NCBI RefSeq assembly: GCF_008728515.1
Contig: NC_044976.1
Span: 31,643,376-31,707,375, forward strand
Direction: 5' to 3'
DNA: 64,000 nucleotides
Source: Papio anubis
Taxonomy: Eukaryota; Chordata; Mammalia; Primates; Cercopithecidae
Shown: piece by piece, positions 10,900 to 22,600 of the stretch
Position numbering within the stretch: the stretch's first letter is position 1
Layout of the letters: every line of letters begins with the position of its first letter
Notes under the pieces: model-generated
What the model was told of the DNA's origin: nothing
Databases searched by the model: none
The model's input: the letters and a program-made list of their open reading frames with translations, nothing else
Program-made: the position numbers and the translations under genes

Positions 10900-12700
10900 T
10901 TAATAAATGGTAATAAAACTTTTTAATGGCCCTGCTATTTATCAGATACTGGGTTGAGCACTGTGGATACAGCAATGAGTAACATACAATACTGGTTCTA
11001 GTAATATAGTCTAATGGGGCTGTCAGATGTAGCAACTGGTAACTACAATAGTGTAGGATAATACCTATATTAGAGGTATGTACCAATTGCTTTGGGGATA
11101 TAGGATTAGGGAGGCAATTCTTGGAGAGCAGGACATGAAAAGGGCATGTCAAGGAACTCCTATCAAAGGAGGTGACACTTGAGCTGGTAGTTGAAGGATG
11201 AATAGGAAGTTGCCAGGTAGTCATGAGTGGTGCTTTAGGCCTCTTCCTAAGTATATGGAGGCCTTTAGGGCAATACTTTAATTTTTATTACCCTTGCCTT
11301 GTTTCTCTTCAGTCCGGTCAGATTGCCCAAAATGAAAAATACCACCATCTCTCCATTCGCAATTCAGTTATGTCGTTCCTACTTGGAAGCAGCTAATGAT
11401 CTCCTTTGAGTGGGCATTTTTTTATGTCACCCAGACTTGTTGGGACAACACAGTGAGCTCAGTTTTTCAGATAACCCAGCATGGGTGCCATCAGAGAGGC
11501 TGTAATCTCCTTGGGGACAACATAGATACACATATCCTTCTCATACAGTGTCTCATACAGTGTAGAAAGTGGTAAGTGTCACAGAGACATGGAAATAAAA
11601 GAGAAAGGAATTCCTTTTGGCATGAGCAGGACGGTCATTTATTTTTTATCTAGTGTGCACAGAAAGGGATTAATTGTAATTCTTGCTTAATGATACACCA
11701 TCATCATTAGTCGATCATTCATGACTTTATCATTTATTCAGTACTCCCTATATATGCTGAGCACTGTGCTAGGTCTCTTGGGAAGCTAATGATCTAGTGG
11801 GTAAGAAAATTACAGTAAAGGATGATCAGGGCTATGGTAGAGAAAATATAAGATGCTATGGGAGCTTGCGGTCGAGGACTGAATCTTGTTTCAGGTTGCA
11901 GGGAAGGCCTCATGGAAAAAGTGCAATTTAAGCTGAGACCTTGCTAGCTGAAGGAAGGGAGGAGCCCATTCCCAAAGGAGACCTTCCCAAAGAGGGGAAG
12001 GTTCAGAGGGCAGCTTGGTGTAAGATCTGGAAGCTGTGCTTCTGGAGCACCATGACTAGTGGACCATGGTAAAGAGATGAGTTGGAGACTTGGGTAAGGC
12101 TTGCACTTTAAAACCTGAGGGAAATGGGAGATCACTGGAGGGTGTTTAGCAGGGAGGTGGTGTAGTCAGGCTTTGATCTAGTTTGGTTGTTGTGCCAAGA
12201 ATAGAGCAGAGGTTGGGGTGAGGTGAGTGGAGGCAGGGACGTGTTAGGAGACTGATCAGGTGGAAGACATGATGATTCTCTGCACTGAAGTGGTAGCATT
12301 GGAGTTGGAGATGCCAAGTGGACACAGTGTGGTGATGAATTGATTTGGATCTTAGAGAATGATAATGACCAGGTTTCTGGTGTGGAGAACTTGATGGCAG
12401 TGCCTTCACTGAAGGGGGAGCTTCAGAAGGCAGACATGATTGCAGGAGAAAATAACGAATCCAGTTTTTGACTCATTGAGTTTGAGGTGCCTAAGGGACA
12501 GTCAAGTAGAAATGTCATGAAGGGGTTTGGATTTTGGGGTCTGGAGATCTGGAAACAGGTCCTTGCTGGAGTTTTAGGAGTCACGTATAGGGATGGTGAA
12601 TAATGCCAAATGGGTGGGATGACCAGGGGATAGCATGGAGTTGTTGGATTTTGCAAGGAGAACATCAAGCTTTACGATTCGAGAAGAAAGGCCTTATGGA
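10900..12700. repeat. Ancient degenerate interspersed repeat, family not assigned
   Basis: Two blocks (about 10920-11240 and 11730-12650) begin with a 'gagcactgtg...atacagcaatgag' type pattern and continue with phrases such as gggaaggcctcatggaaaaa, gggagatcactggagggtgt and gagtttgaggtgcctaaggg. This G-rich, stop-poor on the minus strand, moderately repetitive sequence recurs at 31.7-32.0 kb. I recognise it as an old mammalian repeat but cannot name the family by eye. Confidence 0.5.
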
Positions 12701-12865
12701 GGGGGTGACATTTGGAACCCAATTTGAGGGAAGGTTGGACTTTGGACATGTGTAGGAGGGAGGAAGTCTATACTGGGCCAGATCATGGAGGTGTGGGATG
12801 CCAGGCTAAGGTGTTCAGTCATGACCTAGAGGATTGAATACTGTACTGTCTTCCTCCAAAGTGGG

Positions 12866-12986
12866 AGGCTCAAATGAGATATTAATTGACATTTTGTGAG
12901 CACTCACTGTGTGTCAGACACTGGTCTAAGCTTTTTATATATATCCCTCATCTAATCAGCCCAGCAATCAAGTAAGGTAGGTGCTA
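12866..12986 (-). repeat. MIR fragment, left copy of a 120-bp near-identical pair
   Basis: Starts aggctcaaatgagatattaa and runs to gtaaggtaggtgct. It matches 14477-14592 with only a handful of substitutions and one short gap, far closer than independent MIR insertions should be. It ends abruptly where the other copy continues as MIR. Confidence 0.8.
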
Positions 12987-13150
12987 CTGGCTTTGGTGCG
13001 GGATTGTGGCCTCACTTCCTGCCTATGGGAAAGGGGCATCTCTTAGCACTTCTGCCCCCATGCAAAGGTGATGGAAGGTATGGGGTAAGGGGGATAATGA
13101 AGCTTCTGCATCCTTTTGCTTACACTCTCTCATTTGTCTTTCTACCTTAG

Positions 13151-13677
13151 AGCTTTGGGGAGCAGTCCCTTTTCTAGGAGCCTCTTGAAGGACTCACCAT
13201 AGATGCAGGAAGACATTGGATGAGGACAGCACAGCTGAAGTGAGGCGTCTAAGGTAGACAATGGCTGTGGCCCTGGAATTGCAAGCCCAGGCGTCTCTGC
13301 AGCCAGAGCCTGAAGAACTCCTGATTGTGAAACTGGAAGAGGACTCATGGGGATCAGAATCCAAACTCCGGGAGAAGGACCGCGACTCTGTCTCCAGCCC
13401 AGAGGCCTCCCGCCAGCGCTTCAGGCAATTCCAATACAGGGATGCAGCTGGACCCCATGAGGCCTTCAGCCAGCTCTGGGCTCTTTGCTGTCGTTGGCTG
13501 AGGCCGGAGATCCGTCTCAAAGAGCAGATCCTGGAGCTGCTGGTGCTGGAGCAGTTCCTGACTATCTTGCCTAGGGAGGTCCAGACCTGGGTGCAGTCAC
13601 GCCACCCTGAGAGTGGTGAGGAGGCTGTGGCCCTGGTGGAGGATTGGCACCGAGAGACCAGGACTGCAGGACAGCCG
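13151..13677 (+). CDS. ZSCAN20: ZSCAN20 exon 2: 5' UTR, start codon and SCAN domain
   Basis: Acceptor ...ttctaccttag ends at 13150 and donor gtgaga starts at 13678. Coding begins at 13261 and yields 139 whole codons. The SCAN domain is recognised by RQRFRQFQYRDAAGPHEAFS, the LWALCCRWLRPE core, EQILELLVLEQFLTILP and the C-terminal HPESGEEAV segment; it mediates homo- and heterodimerisation in this vertebrate family. Two very short upstream ORFs precede the start (13203-13223 and 13220-13243). Confidence 0.96.
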
Positions 13678-16600
13678 GTGAGACAGTCTCTTCCAAGGAG
13701 TGGGTCAGGCAAGGCAGTGTTGTTGTGACTAGGTTAATAATTGCCAAATTCACAATAAAAATAACAATAGTTATTGAGAACTGACACTTATTGACCACTA
13801 CTGTATACCAGGCAGTGTTCTAAGTGCTTTACATGTGTTAACCCACTTAGTCCTGTCAACAATTTAATGAGATAGGTACTGTTATCCTGATTTTACCAGT
13901 GAGAAAACGGAGACAGAGAAAAGATAGGTAAGTTGCCCGGGTCTGAACAGCTGCTAGATGGTAGAGTCAGGATTTGAACTCAGGCATTCTAACTCTAAAG
14001 CTTGTATGCCTAACCACTACTCCAGACTGCCTCCCACTACCATATTCACAATATGATTAACTTGTGTTTTATACCTAACAAAACCTTTTTACATATGTGA
14101 TCTCTCTGAGTGCTTATAGCAGTAATGTAGATAGACAGAAATAGTACTGTTGCCCCCATTTTATAGATTAAACTAAGAACCAAGAAGTTGGCCAGGAGTG
14201 GTGGCTCACACCTGTAATCGTAGCACTTTGGGAGGCTGAGGCAGGTGGATTGCTTGAGCTCAGGAGTTCAAGACCAGCCTGGGCAACATGGCGAAACCCT
14301 GTCTCTACAAACAGTACAGATGAAACAAAACAAAATGCCAAGTGGCCCACAAAGGTCATCAGTGAGTAGACCAGAGCCTAAAGCCAAATCCTTAGGTTCC
14401 AAGGTCATTGTTCTTTCTACTGCATATCAGATGCCTCCTCTGCAAACCATGGGAATTAAAATACCTTTGAGCCATAAGGCTCAAATGAGATATTAATTGA
14501 CATTTTGTGAGCACTCACTGTGTGTCAGATACTGGTCTAAGCTTTTTATATATGTCCCTCATCAACCCAGCAGTCCAGTAAGGTAGGTGCTATTATCATT
14601 GCCATTTGTCAAATGGGTAAACACAGATGGAGAGATCAGTAACTTATCTAACTTTATATAACTGTGTGATAGAGCTGAGGTAAGGGAAATGAAAGTATGG
14701 ATTTAACATTTGCAGTTTCAACAATTTGCAAGTGACCACCGAAGGCCCATGATGTAATGCATAGTTTTGCTATGACACAAATTTTGAATCCTGCTTCAAA
14801 GCTGGTATATGTAGAACAGATCCTTTGGCTGGATCCAGAACCTTCATCTAAACATGACTGTTTTTCTCCACTTGTTATAGTTGGTAATTCTTGTGATATT
14901 TTACTTACCCACATTTTGCTGGGGGAAATTACAGGTTTGGGAACATATCCCTTGCAAATGGCAGGGGTTTTCTGTACATTTAAACTGTAAAGTTCTATAC
15001 AGTGTGAGATTGGGGGAGCAAAGTTTAAGAACTGTGACTTTGCTCTTTGGATTCCTTTACAAACTGATTGAAGAGATAGGGAGAGTAATATATAAAGTTA
15101 CAGAACTAAGTATAAGAGAGCGTGCCTTATTTTAGTATACCACCCCACCCCCCTATATTATTTCCTTTAAAGAAACCAGCTATTTGTCTTAAGTGGCAGT
15201 GAAGAAACAAATGGGAGTTTTAGGGCTTCAGAGTTGGAAGATAAAGAACTTGAGACCCAGAGATGAAAACTGATTTAAATCAGGGTCTTTATAATTCTTC
15301 ATCTGTAAAATGAGAGGTTGGACTAGACCAAAGGTTCACAAATTATGGGCCTGTGAGCTGACCAAAAGTTGAACTGCTTCTAAATTTGAGAAGAAAATAA
15401 GGTAATGGAATCTTCTCTATTATGTATTTTTGTTTTTACTGTGACTTTTTTTTTTTTTATTATTTTTAAACTTTCCTACTTGCTCCTGAGTGCTCACAAA
15501 TTTCAAAACAAATGGACAAGTAGCGGAGGAGCTTGTTTTTTTTCAGGTGCAAATGTAGGTTACGATCTTACATTGCAAGATATATAACTTAGTTACATTC
15601 TCTGCAAGTAAAATTTTTCAAGTCTTAATAACGGGATGAAATATAGTTATAATATTCGTCACAGTGAACCACCACCTGAAAAAGGTTGGTGCCTACAGGA
15701 CTAAATGTCCCCTAAGATAGTTTCCTAAAAGGGATCTTTCAGCTGTGCTATTTTGTGATTGTTACCTTGTTTCTTCTGTCATCATCATCTTGTTGAATCC
15801 CCCTCTCCCTCAGATGCCCGCTCCATCAGGTGCACAGGGATTTTTAAAAAACAGGCTTTATTTTTTAGAGCAGTTTTAGGCTCACAGCAAAATTGAGGAG
15901 AAGGTACAGAGAGTTCACATCCCTCCCCCACAAACCTCCCTAACTATCAACATCCCTGCACCAGAGCAATGCATTTATTACCATTGATGAACCTACATCG
16001 ATACATCAGTATCATCACTCAAAGTAGCGGTTTATGTTAGGGCTCTTAATGTTACTCATTCTGTATGTTTTGACGGAATGTATAACATTAAAAACCCTAT
16101 TATAAACTGTATCTACCATTATAGTGACATAGTAACATGTGTCTACCACTGTAGTGACATACAGAGTAGCTTCACTGCTGTAAAAACCCTCTGTGTTCTA
16201 CCTGTTTATTCCTCCTTTCCCCCAACCCCTGGCAACACTGATCTTTTTACTGTCTCCATAGTTTTGCCTGTTAAAAAATGTTACATAGCTGGAATCATAC
16301 AGTATATAGCCTTTTCAGATTGGCTTCTTTTACTTAGTAGTATACATTTAAATTTCTTCCATGTCTTTTCATGGCTTGTTAGCTCATTTCTCTTTAATGC
16401 TTGATAATATTCCATTGTGTGGATGCACCACAGTTTATTTATCTACTCACCTACTGAAGGACCTCTTGGTTCCATCTAAGTTTTGGCAGTTATGTATGAA
16501 GCTGCTGTAAATATTCATATGCAGGTTTTTGTGTGGACATAGTTTTCAGTTCTTTTGGGTAAATACTAAGGGACATGATTGCTGGATCATATAGTAAGAG

Positions 16601-19600
16601 TATGTTTATGTTTGTAAGAAATTGCCAAACTGTAGTCCAAAGTGGCTGTACCATTTTGCATTTTTACTAGCAATGAATGGGAGTTCTTGTTGCCCCACAT
16701 CCTTGCCAGCATTTGGTGTTTCGGATTTTGGCCATTCTAGTAGGTAGATAGTGGTATTTTATTGTTGTTCGAATTTGCAATTCACTAATAACCTACCATG
16801 TTATACATGTTTTCATATGTTTACTTGTCATCTGTATATTTTCTTTGGTGAGGTGACCGTTCAAGTCTTGCCCATTTTTAAATTGGGTTGTTTGTCTTCT
16901 TACTGTTGAGTTTTAAGAGTTCTTTGTATGTTTGGGGTAACGGTCCTTTATCAGATGTGTGTTTTGCAAATATATTCTCCCAGTCTGTGGCTTGTCTTCT
17001 CATTCTCTTGACAGTATCTTTCATAGAGCAGAATTTTTTAATTTTAATGGAGTCCAGCTTATCAATTATTTCTTTCATGGATAGTGCCTTTGATTTTGTG
17101 TCTAAAAAGTCATTGCTATACCTAACATTATCTCATTTTTCTCCTATATTTTAGGAATTTTGTAGTTTTTCATTTAACATTAAGGTCTGTGATCCATTTT
17201 GAGTTGATTTTTGTGAAGGATATAAGCTTTTTTTTTTTTTCATGTGATATCCAGTTTTAGTATCATTTTTTGAAAACATTATCTTTGATTCACTGTATTA
17301 CCTTTACTCCTTTATCAAAATTCAGTCGACTGTCTTTATGTGGAACTATTTCTGGGGTCTCTATTCTGTTCCATTGATCACTTTATTCTTTTGCCAATAC
17401 TACACTGTCTTGATTACTGTAGCTTTATGGTAAATCTTGAAGTCAGGTGTGTCAGTCCTTTGGTTTTTTTCCTTCTCCTTCAATATTGAGTTGGTTATTC
17501 CAGGTCTTTGCTTCTTCATATAAACTGCACATGGCCAGGTGCAGTGGCTCACACCTGTAATCGCAGCACTTTGAGAGGACAAAGCAGGTGAATTGCCTGA
17601 GCCCAGGAGTTTGAGAACAGCCTAGGTAACATGATGAAACCCCATTGCTATTGGAAAAAAAAAAAAAGCAAATGAACAAAAAAGACTTTACAGTTTGTTG
17701 ATATCCACAAGATAAACTTCTGTGATTTTGACTGGGCGTTAAATCTGTAGATCAAATTGGGAAAAGCTGACATCTTGATGACAGTGAGCCTTTCTATCTG
17801 TGAACATGGAATATCATTCCATTTATTTAGTTCTTCTTTGACGCCTTTCTTTTTTTCCGCATGTAAATCTTCTACATATTTTCTTAGATTTATGCCTAAA
17901 TACTTCATTTTTTTTTTTTTGGAGGAGAATGTAAATGTTATTATGCCTTTAATTTCAAATTCTACTTGTTTCATTGTTGGTATATAGGAAGGCGATTGAC
18001 TTTTGCATATTTGCATATTTGTACCCTGCAACCTTGCTATAACTGCTTATTAGTTCCCAGAGGTTTTTTTTTGTTGATTCTTTCAGATTTTCTACATAGA
18101 CAATCATGTCATTTGTTAACAAAGACAGTCTTTTTCATTCTTCCCAATCTATGTACCTTTTGTTTCCTTTCTTATCTTGTATTAGTCTGGACTTCCAGTA
18201 TGAAGGAATAGTGAGAGAGAACATCCTTGCGTTTTTCCTGGTCTTAGTGCAAAAGCATTGTGTTTCTTAGCATTAAGTAGGATGTTAGCTCTAGGTTTTC
18301 TGTAGATGTCCTTTATCAAGTTGAGGAAGTTCCCCCCTATTCCTAGTTTGCCAAGTTTTTATCATGTGTATTGGATTTTGTCAAATGCTTTTTCTGCATC
18401 TGTTGATATAATATATGATCATGTGATTTTTCATTTTTTGTCTGTTGATGTGATGGGTTACGTTAACTGATTTTCAAATGTTGGACCAGGCTTGCATACC
18501 TGGGATAAATCCCACTTGGTTGTAGTGTGTAATTTCTTTTTTATACATTGTTGGATTTGATTTGCTAATATTTTGTTGAGGATTTTTGCATTTTTTGTTT
18601 GTTTGTTTGTTTTTGAGATGGCATCTCATTGGTTCTGTCGCCCAGGCTGGAGTGTAGTGGCATGATCTCAGCTCACTGCAACCTCTGCCTCCCAGGTTCA
18701 AGCGAGTCTCCTGCCTCAGCCACACGAGTAGCAGGGACTACAGGCACCCACAACCACACCTGGCTGATTTTTGTGTTTTTAGTAGAGATGGGGTTTCACC
18801 ATGTTGGCCAGGCTGGTCTCGAACTCCTGACTTTGTGATCTGCCTGCCTCGGCCTCTCAAAGTGCTGGGATTATAGGTGTGAGCCACCGCACCTGGCCGA
18901 TTTTTGCATCTTTGTTCATGATGAATATTGGTTTGTAGCTTTCTTGTCTTGTAAGTAATTTCTTTGGTTTTGGTATTAGGGTAAATGCTGGCTTTATAGA
19001 ATAAATAAGGAAATATTCCCTCTGCTTCTATCTTCTGGAGGAGATAGTAGAGAATTGTTATAATTTCTTCCTTAAATGTTTGGTAGAATTCACCAGTAGA
19101 CCCATCTGAGCTTGGTGCTTTCTGTTTTGAAGGTTATTAATTATTTAGTCAATTTCCTTAATAGATATGGGCCTATTCAGATTGTTTATTTTTGTGTGAG
19201 TTTTGGCAGATGGGGTGGGTAAAGGAATTGGTCTTTTTCATCCAGGTTATCAAGTGTGTGGCCACAGATATTCCTTTATTAACCTTTATGTAGTTTATAA
19301 TATTCTTTTATTATACTTTCATTGTCCTTGGAATCTGTAGTGATATCTCTGTTTTCATTTCTGATATTAATAATTTGTTTTCTGTCTTCTTTTCTTTTTT
19401 ATTTTTGAGACAGATTCTTGCTCTGTGACTCCGGCTGGAGTGTAGTGGTGGGACCTTGGCTCACTGCACCCTCCGCCTCCTGGGCTTAAGCAATCCTCCT
19501 GCCTCAGCCTCCCACGTAGCTGGGACTACAGGACCACACCACCAGGCCCAGCTAATTTTTGTATATTTTTTGTTGTTGTTGAGATGGGATTTCACCATGT

Positions 19601-22600
19601 TGCCCAAGCTGGTCTTGAACTCCTGGGTTCAAATGATCCACTGCCTTGGCCTTCCAGAGTGCTGGGATTACATGTGTGAGCCATCGTGCCTGGACTGTCT
19701 TTTTTCTTAGTCTGACTAGAGGCTTATTGATGTTATTAATCTTTTCAAAGAACTAGCTTTTGGTTTTGTTGATTTTCTGTATTGATTTCCTGTTTTAAAT
19801 ATCATTATTTCTGCTTTAATTTTTATTTCTTTTCTTCTGCTTACTTTGGATTTAATTTGCTCTTCTTTTTTCTAGGTCTTATGTTGGTGTACCTGTGTCC
19901 CTGGACTCTGACCTTTGCCAGTGCTTCCCAATTTTTTCCCCATCTGAGGTGGCACAGGATGCCTAGAGGGGGCTGCACTGGGTATTTCTCATCTTCCATG
20001 TGGAAGAGTAGAGGGAGCTGGAATCGCATATTTCTCTTCCGACAGTTAGGTTAGGCTTTGGTAAAACAGTTTCTGCTGAGGACAGACATTACTAAGAAGA
20101 GCAGCATGCCCTGGCATATTTCAAAATGGTTCCTTTTTCCTGCCATCTGCCATAAGCAAGAAGAGATTTTTCTCTGATATTAACTGTGAGGATCTGGTTG
20201 AACTCCTGGAGATAAAACTTATGAAAATGTGCCCCTGCTCAGTAATTAAGTGCCCTGGAGTTTTTACCTCTCAGAGTTGTCCGCACTGTCCTTCCAGCAG
20301 TTCGTCAATTACAGTTTAGGTTTTTCTCCCCGGCACTAGTTCCCAGACGCTTCTGCTCCACTAAGTTGTGATTCTCTGATTCCACCTGTTTGTCTCTCCA
20401 ATTTTGGGGAGAGTGGTTTGTGGCCTCACTTCTCTGACAGATCTAGGAAGAGTTGTTGATTTTTCAGTTTGTTCAGCTTTTTACTTGTTACTGTAGAGTC
20501 TAGAGTGGCAAATTCTAGACTCTACAGACTTCTTGGAAACTAGAAGTTTGACCTACTAATTTTTTGCCTCCTGGTTGTCACTTGAATCTACTTCTTTCTG
20601 TGTCCAAAACTACTATCCATGGAATCAGAGTCTTTGCTTAGGGATGGTAATGGTTGGAGGAACTGGGGTTGAGAGTAAAGATTGTTGTTGAATTTAGTCA
20701 CACCGTTCCTCTGTAGATTATAATGATAACAAAGTGAATTTTTTTTAACATGACCATATAAGAAGATTGATTGATAAGCAGATGTTTTCTCCCTGTGAAG
20801 TCACACAGGACACTGATGGATCTTCTTATTTGGAATGGCCCTTGATGCTCGTGGCCCATTCCTATATGTCTTCTCAATGGTAAAAACCCTGCTCTGTGAG
20901 TGGATTTGGATTTTCAGGCCAACCAAAAAAGTTTTACAGCTAAGTTTGGCAAACTCAGTAAGTTAATGAAGATAGTTGTTGTTATTTTGGTTCAAAAAAA
21001 TAAGACTCAGAGCAGTATATCTAGTCATAAGTTTTTGTATACAAAAGAGGGAAGCTAAGAATACACATTTACATTTGCTTGTATCTAGAAAGAAACTCTA
21101 AAAGAATGAAGAACATGGATTTCCTGTGATGAGAAGAGGGGAAAAGAACAGGATCGACGGGATGGAGATGGATAGGGGTGGGGCATTTTCACTGAATATA
21201 CCCCTGTATGTATTTTCTGTTTTTAAACCATGTGAGTCTATTATCTATTGAAAAAAAATTGAAATACATTTTTAAAAGTTAGGTGTTTTTATAAAGTATT
21301 GAGATTGTTATATTGTTGAGGTTTTACAGCCAGGATAACACCTTGACCTCTCTACCTCTGAACTTGGAACCAGCTGAGAAATAGAGATAAGAAATTAGCT
21401 GTATGATTGATGAAGTTGACTGGGTAATGTTATTTTAGTTGATTATTCCTTTTTGTTTTAAATATCTTCTCTATATCTCTGAGTACCTTTTTCTTTTTGC
21501 CTGAAATCCAACATTGAAATGAAAATTGCCACTTCCTTTTTCCTTTTGAGTTAGAGTGCCTTGTCTTTTACGTGTCCTTCTAGTTTAAGATTAACAACAC
21601 GTACTTTTATCTTATTTTAAAATTCCAGCTAATTTCTTTTTTTGAAACAAGATCTCACTCTGTTGTCCAGGCTGGAGTGCAGTGGCATGATCATAGCTTA
21701 CTGTTACTTCAAACTTCTGGGCTCAAGTGATCTTTCTGCCTCAGGCTCCTGAGTAGTTGGGGGTACAGGCATGTGCCACCATACCTGGTTAATTTTATTT
21801 ATTTATTTATTATAGAGGTGAGGGTCTTGCTGTGTTGCCCAGGCTGGTCTTGAACCCTTGGCGTCAAGTGATTCCCCTGCCTCAGCCTCCCAAAATGCTA
21901 GAATTACAGGCATGAGCCACTGCACCCAGTCTCCATCTATAATTCTTTGCCCTTTTTAAAATTTTTATTTTAAAAATAGCTTTGTCTTTCAGCAGAGATA
22001 TTTAGAGCAATTGCATTTGGTGTTATGATTTTATCTTTTTTTCCTGTTTTTATGCTTCCCTTTGCCTTTTAATATGCAACTTGGTAACTTTTCTCTCTCT
22101 TTGATCACTTAAAAACTAAGCAACCTATTTTTGATGCTTATGGGTTATTTTTTAATGTTACACAAATTTTACATAATTTATCTCTGTGGATCAAAAATGT
22201 TTTAAACAGTGGCACTCTCATTGAAACACTTGGATAGCCACCGTGTGTTCAACAGACAGTTCTCATTTGGTGGTATAAATGCTGATCTACCTACCGAACT
22301 CACTCTGATGGCTTTCTCATCCTACTTCAAGTCATTTTGGATCTTAAAAGAGCCTGTTAGCCTCTGGACCACAGTTATACTCAAAATACCGAAGCGGGTC
22401 TTACTGAATTGATGAGTGGGAATTTTGGCTATTTGTGTGTAGGAACTGGAATTGTATACAGAAGAGACCAGGCCTTTAAAGACAGGAGAAGAATCTCAGA
22501 GCTTCCAGCCGCAGCCAATGGATCCCTGGCCTGAGGGACAGTCCCAGAAGAAGGGGGTGAAGAATACATGCCCTGACCTTCCCAATCATCTAAATGCCAA

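Larger units (their letters stand above)
6768..13150 (+). other. ZSCAN20: ZSCAN20 intron 1
   Basis: About 6.4 kb between the non-coding first exon and the acceptor ...ctaccttag at 13150. It holds a tetranucleotide microsatellite, L2 pieces, MIR fragments (about 9100-9230 minus, 9250-9400 plus, 10150-10240 plus), one Alu, and long stretches of very old repeat. I saw no further exon and no conserved open frame. Confidence 0.6.
15835..19880 (-). mobile_element. Old L1 LINE, minus strand, split by three Alus
   Basis: The 3' part starts near 15835 (tttattttttagagcagttt) and reverse-strand remnants of the ORF2 C-terminal region follow: 16878-17078 encodes an L1-like MKEIIDKLDSIKIKKFC segment, and 17690-18030 another. 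The same L1 resumes after each Alu at 17670, 18899 and 19695. It is an L1MA/L1MB-age copy, truncated at the 5' side, with no intact frame. Confidence 0.85.
13678..22442 (+). other. ZSCAN20: ZSCAN20 intron 2
   Basis: Nearly 8.8 kb, mostly repeats: MIR, an Alu monomer, a 4-kb minus-strand L1 with three Alu insertions, and an AluJ. The stretches 14650-15830 and 19890-21630 are largely unassigned, AT-rich and without a convincing open frame; the second contains a perfect inverted repeat at 20491-20527. Confidence 0.7.

Noticed and set aside
13194..13712. 172-codon minus-strand frame over the SCAN exon
   Set aside because: Overlaps the well-supported SCAN coding exon in antisense; no homology.
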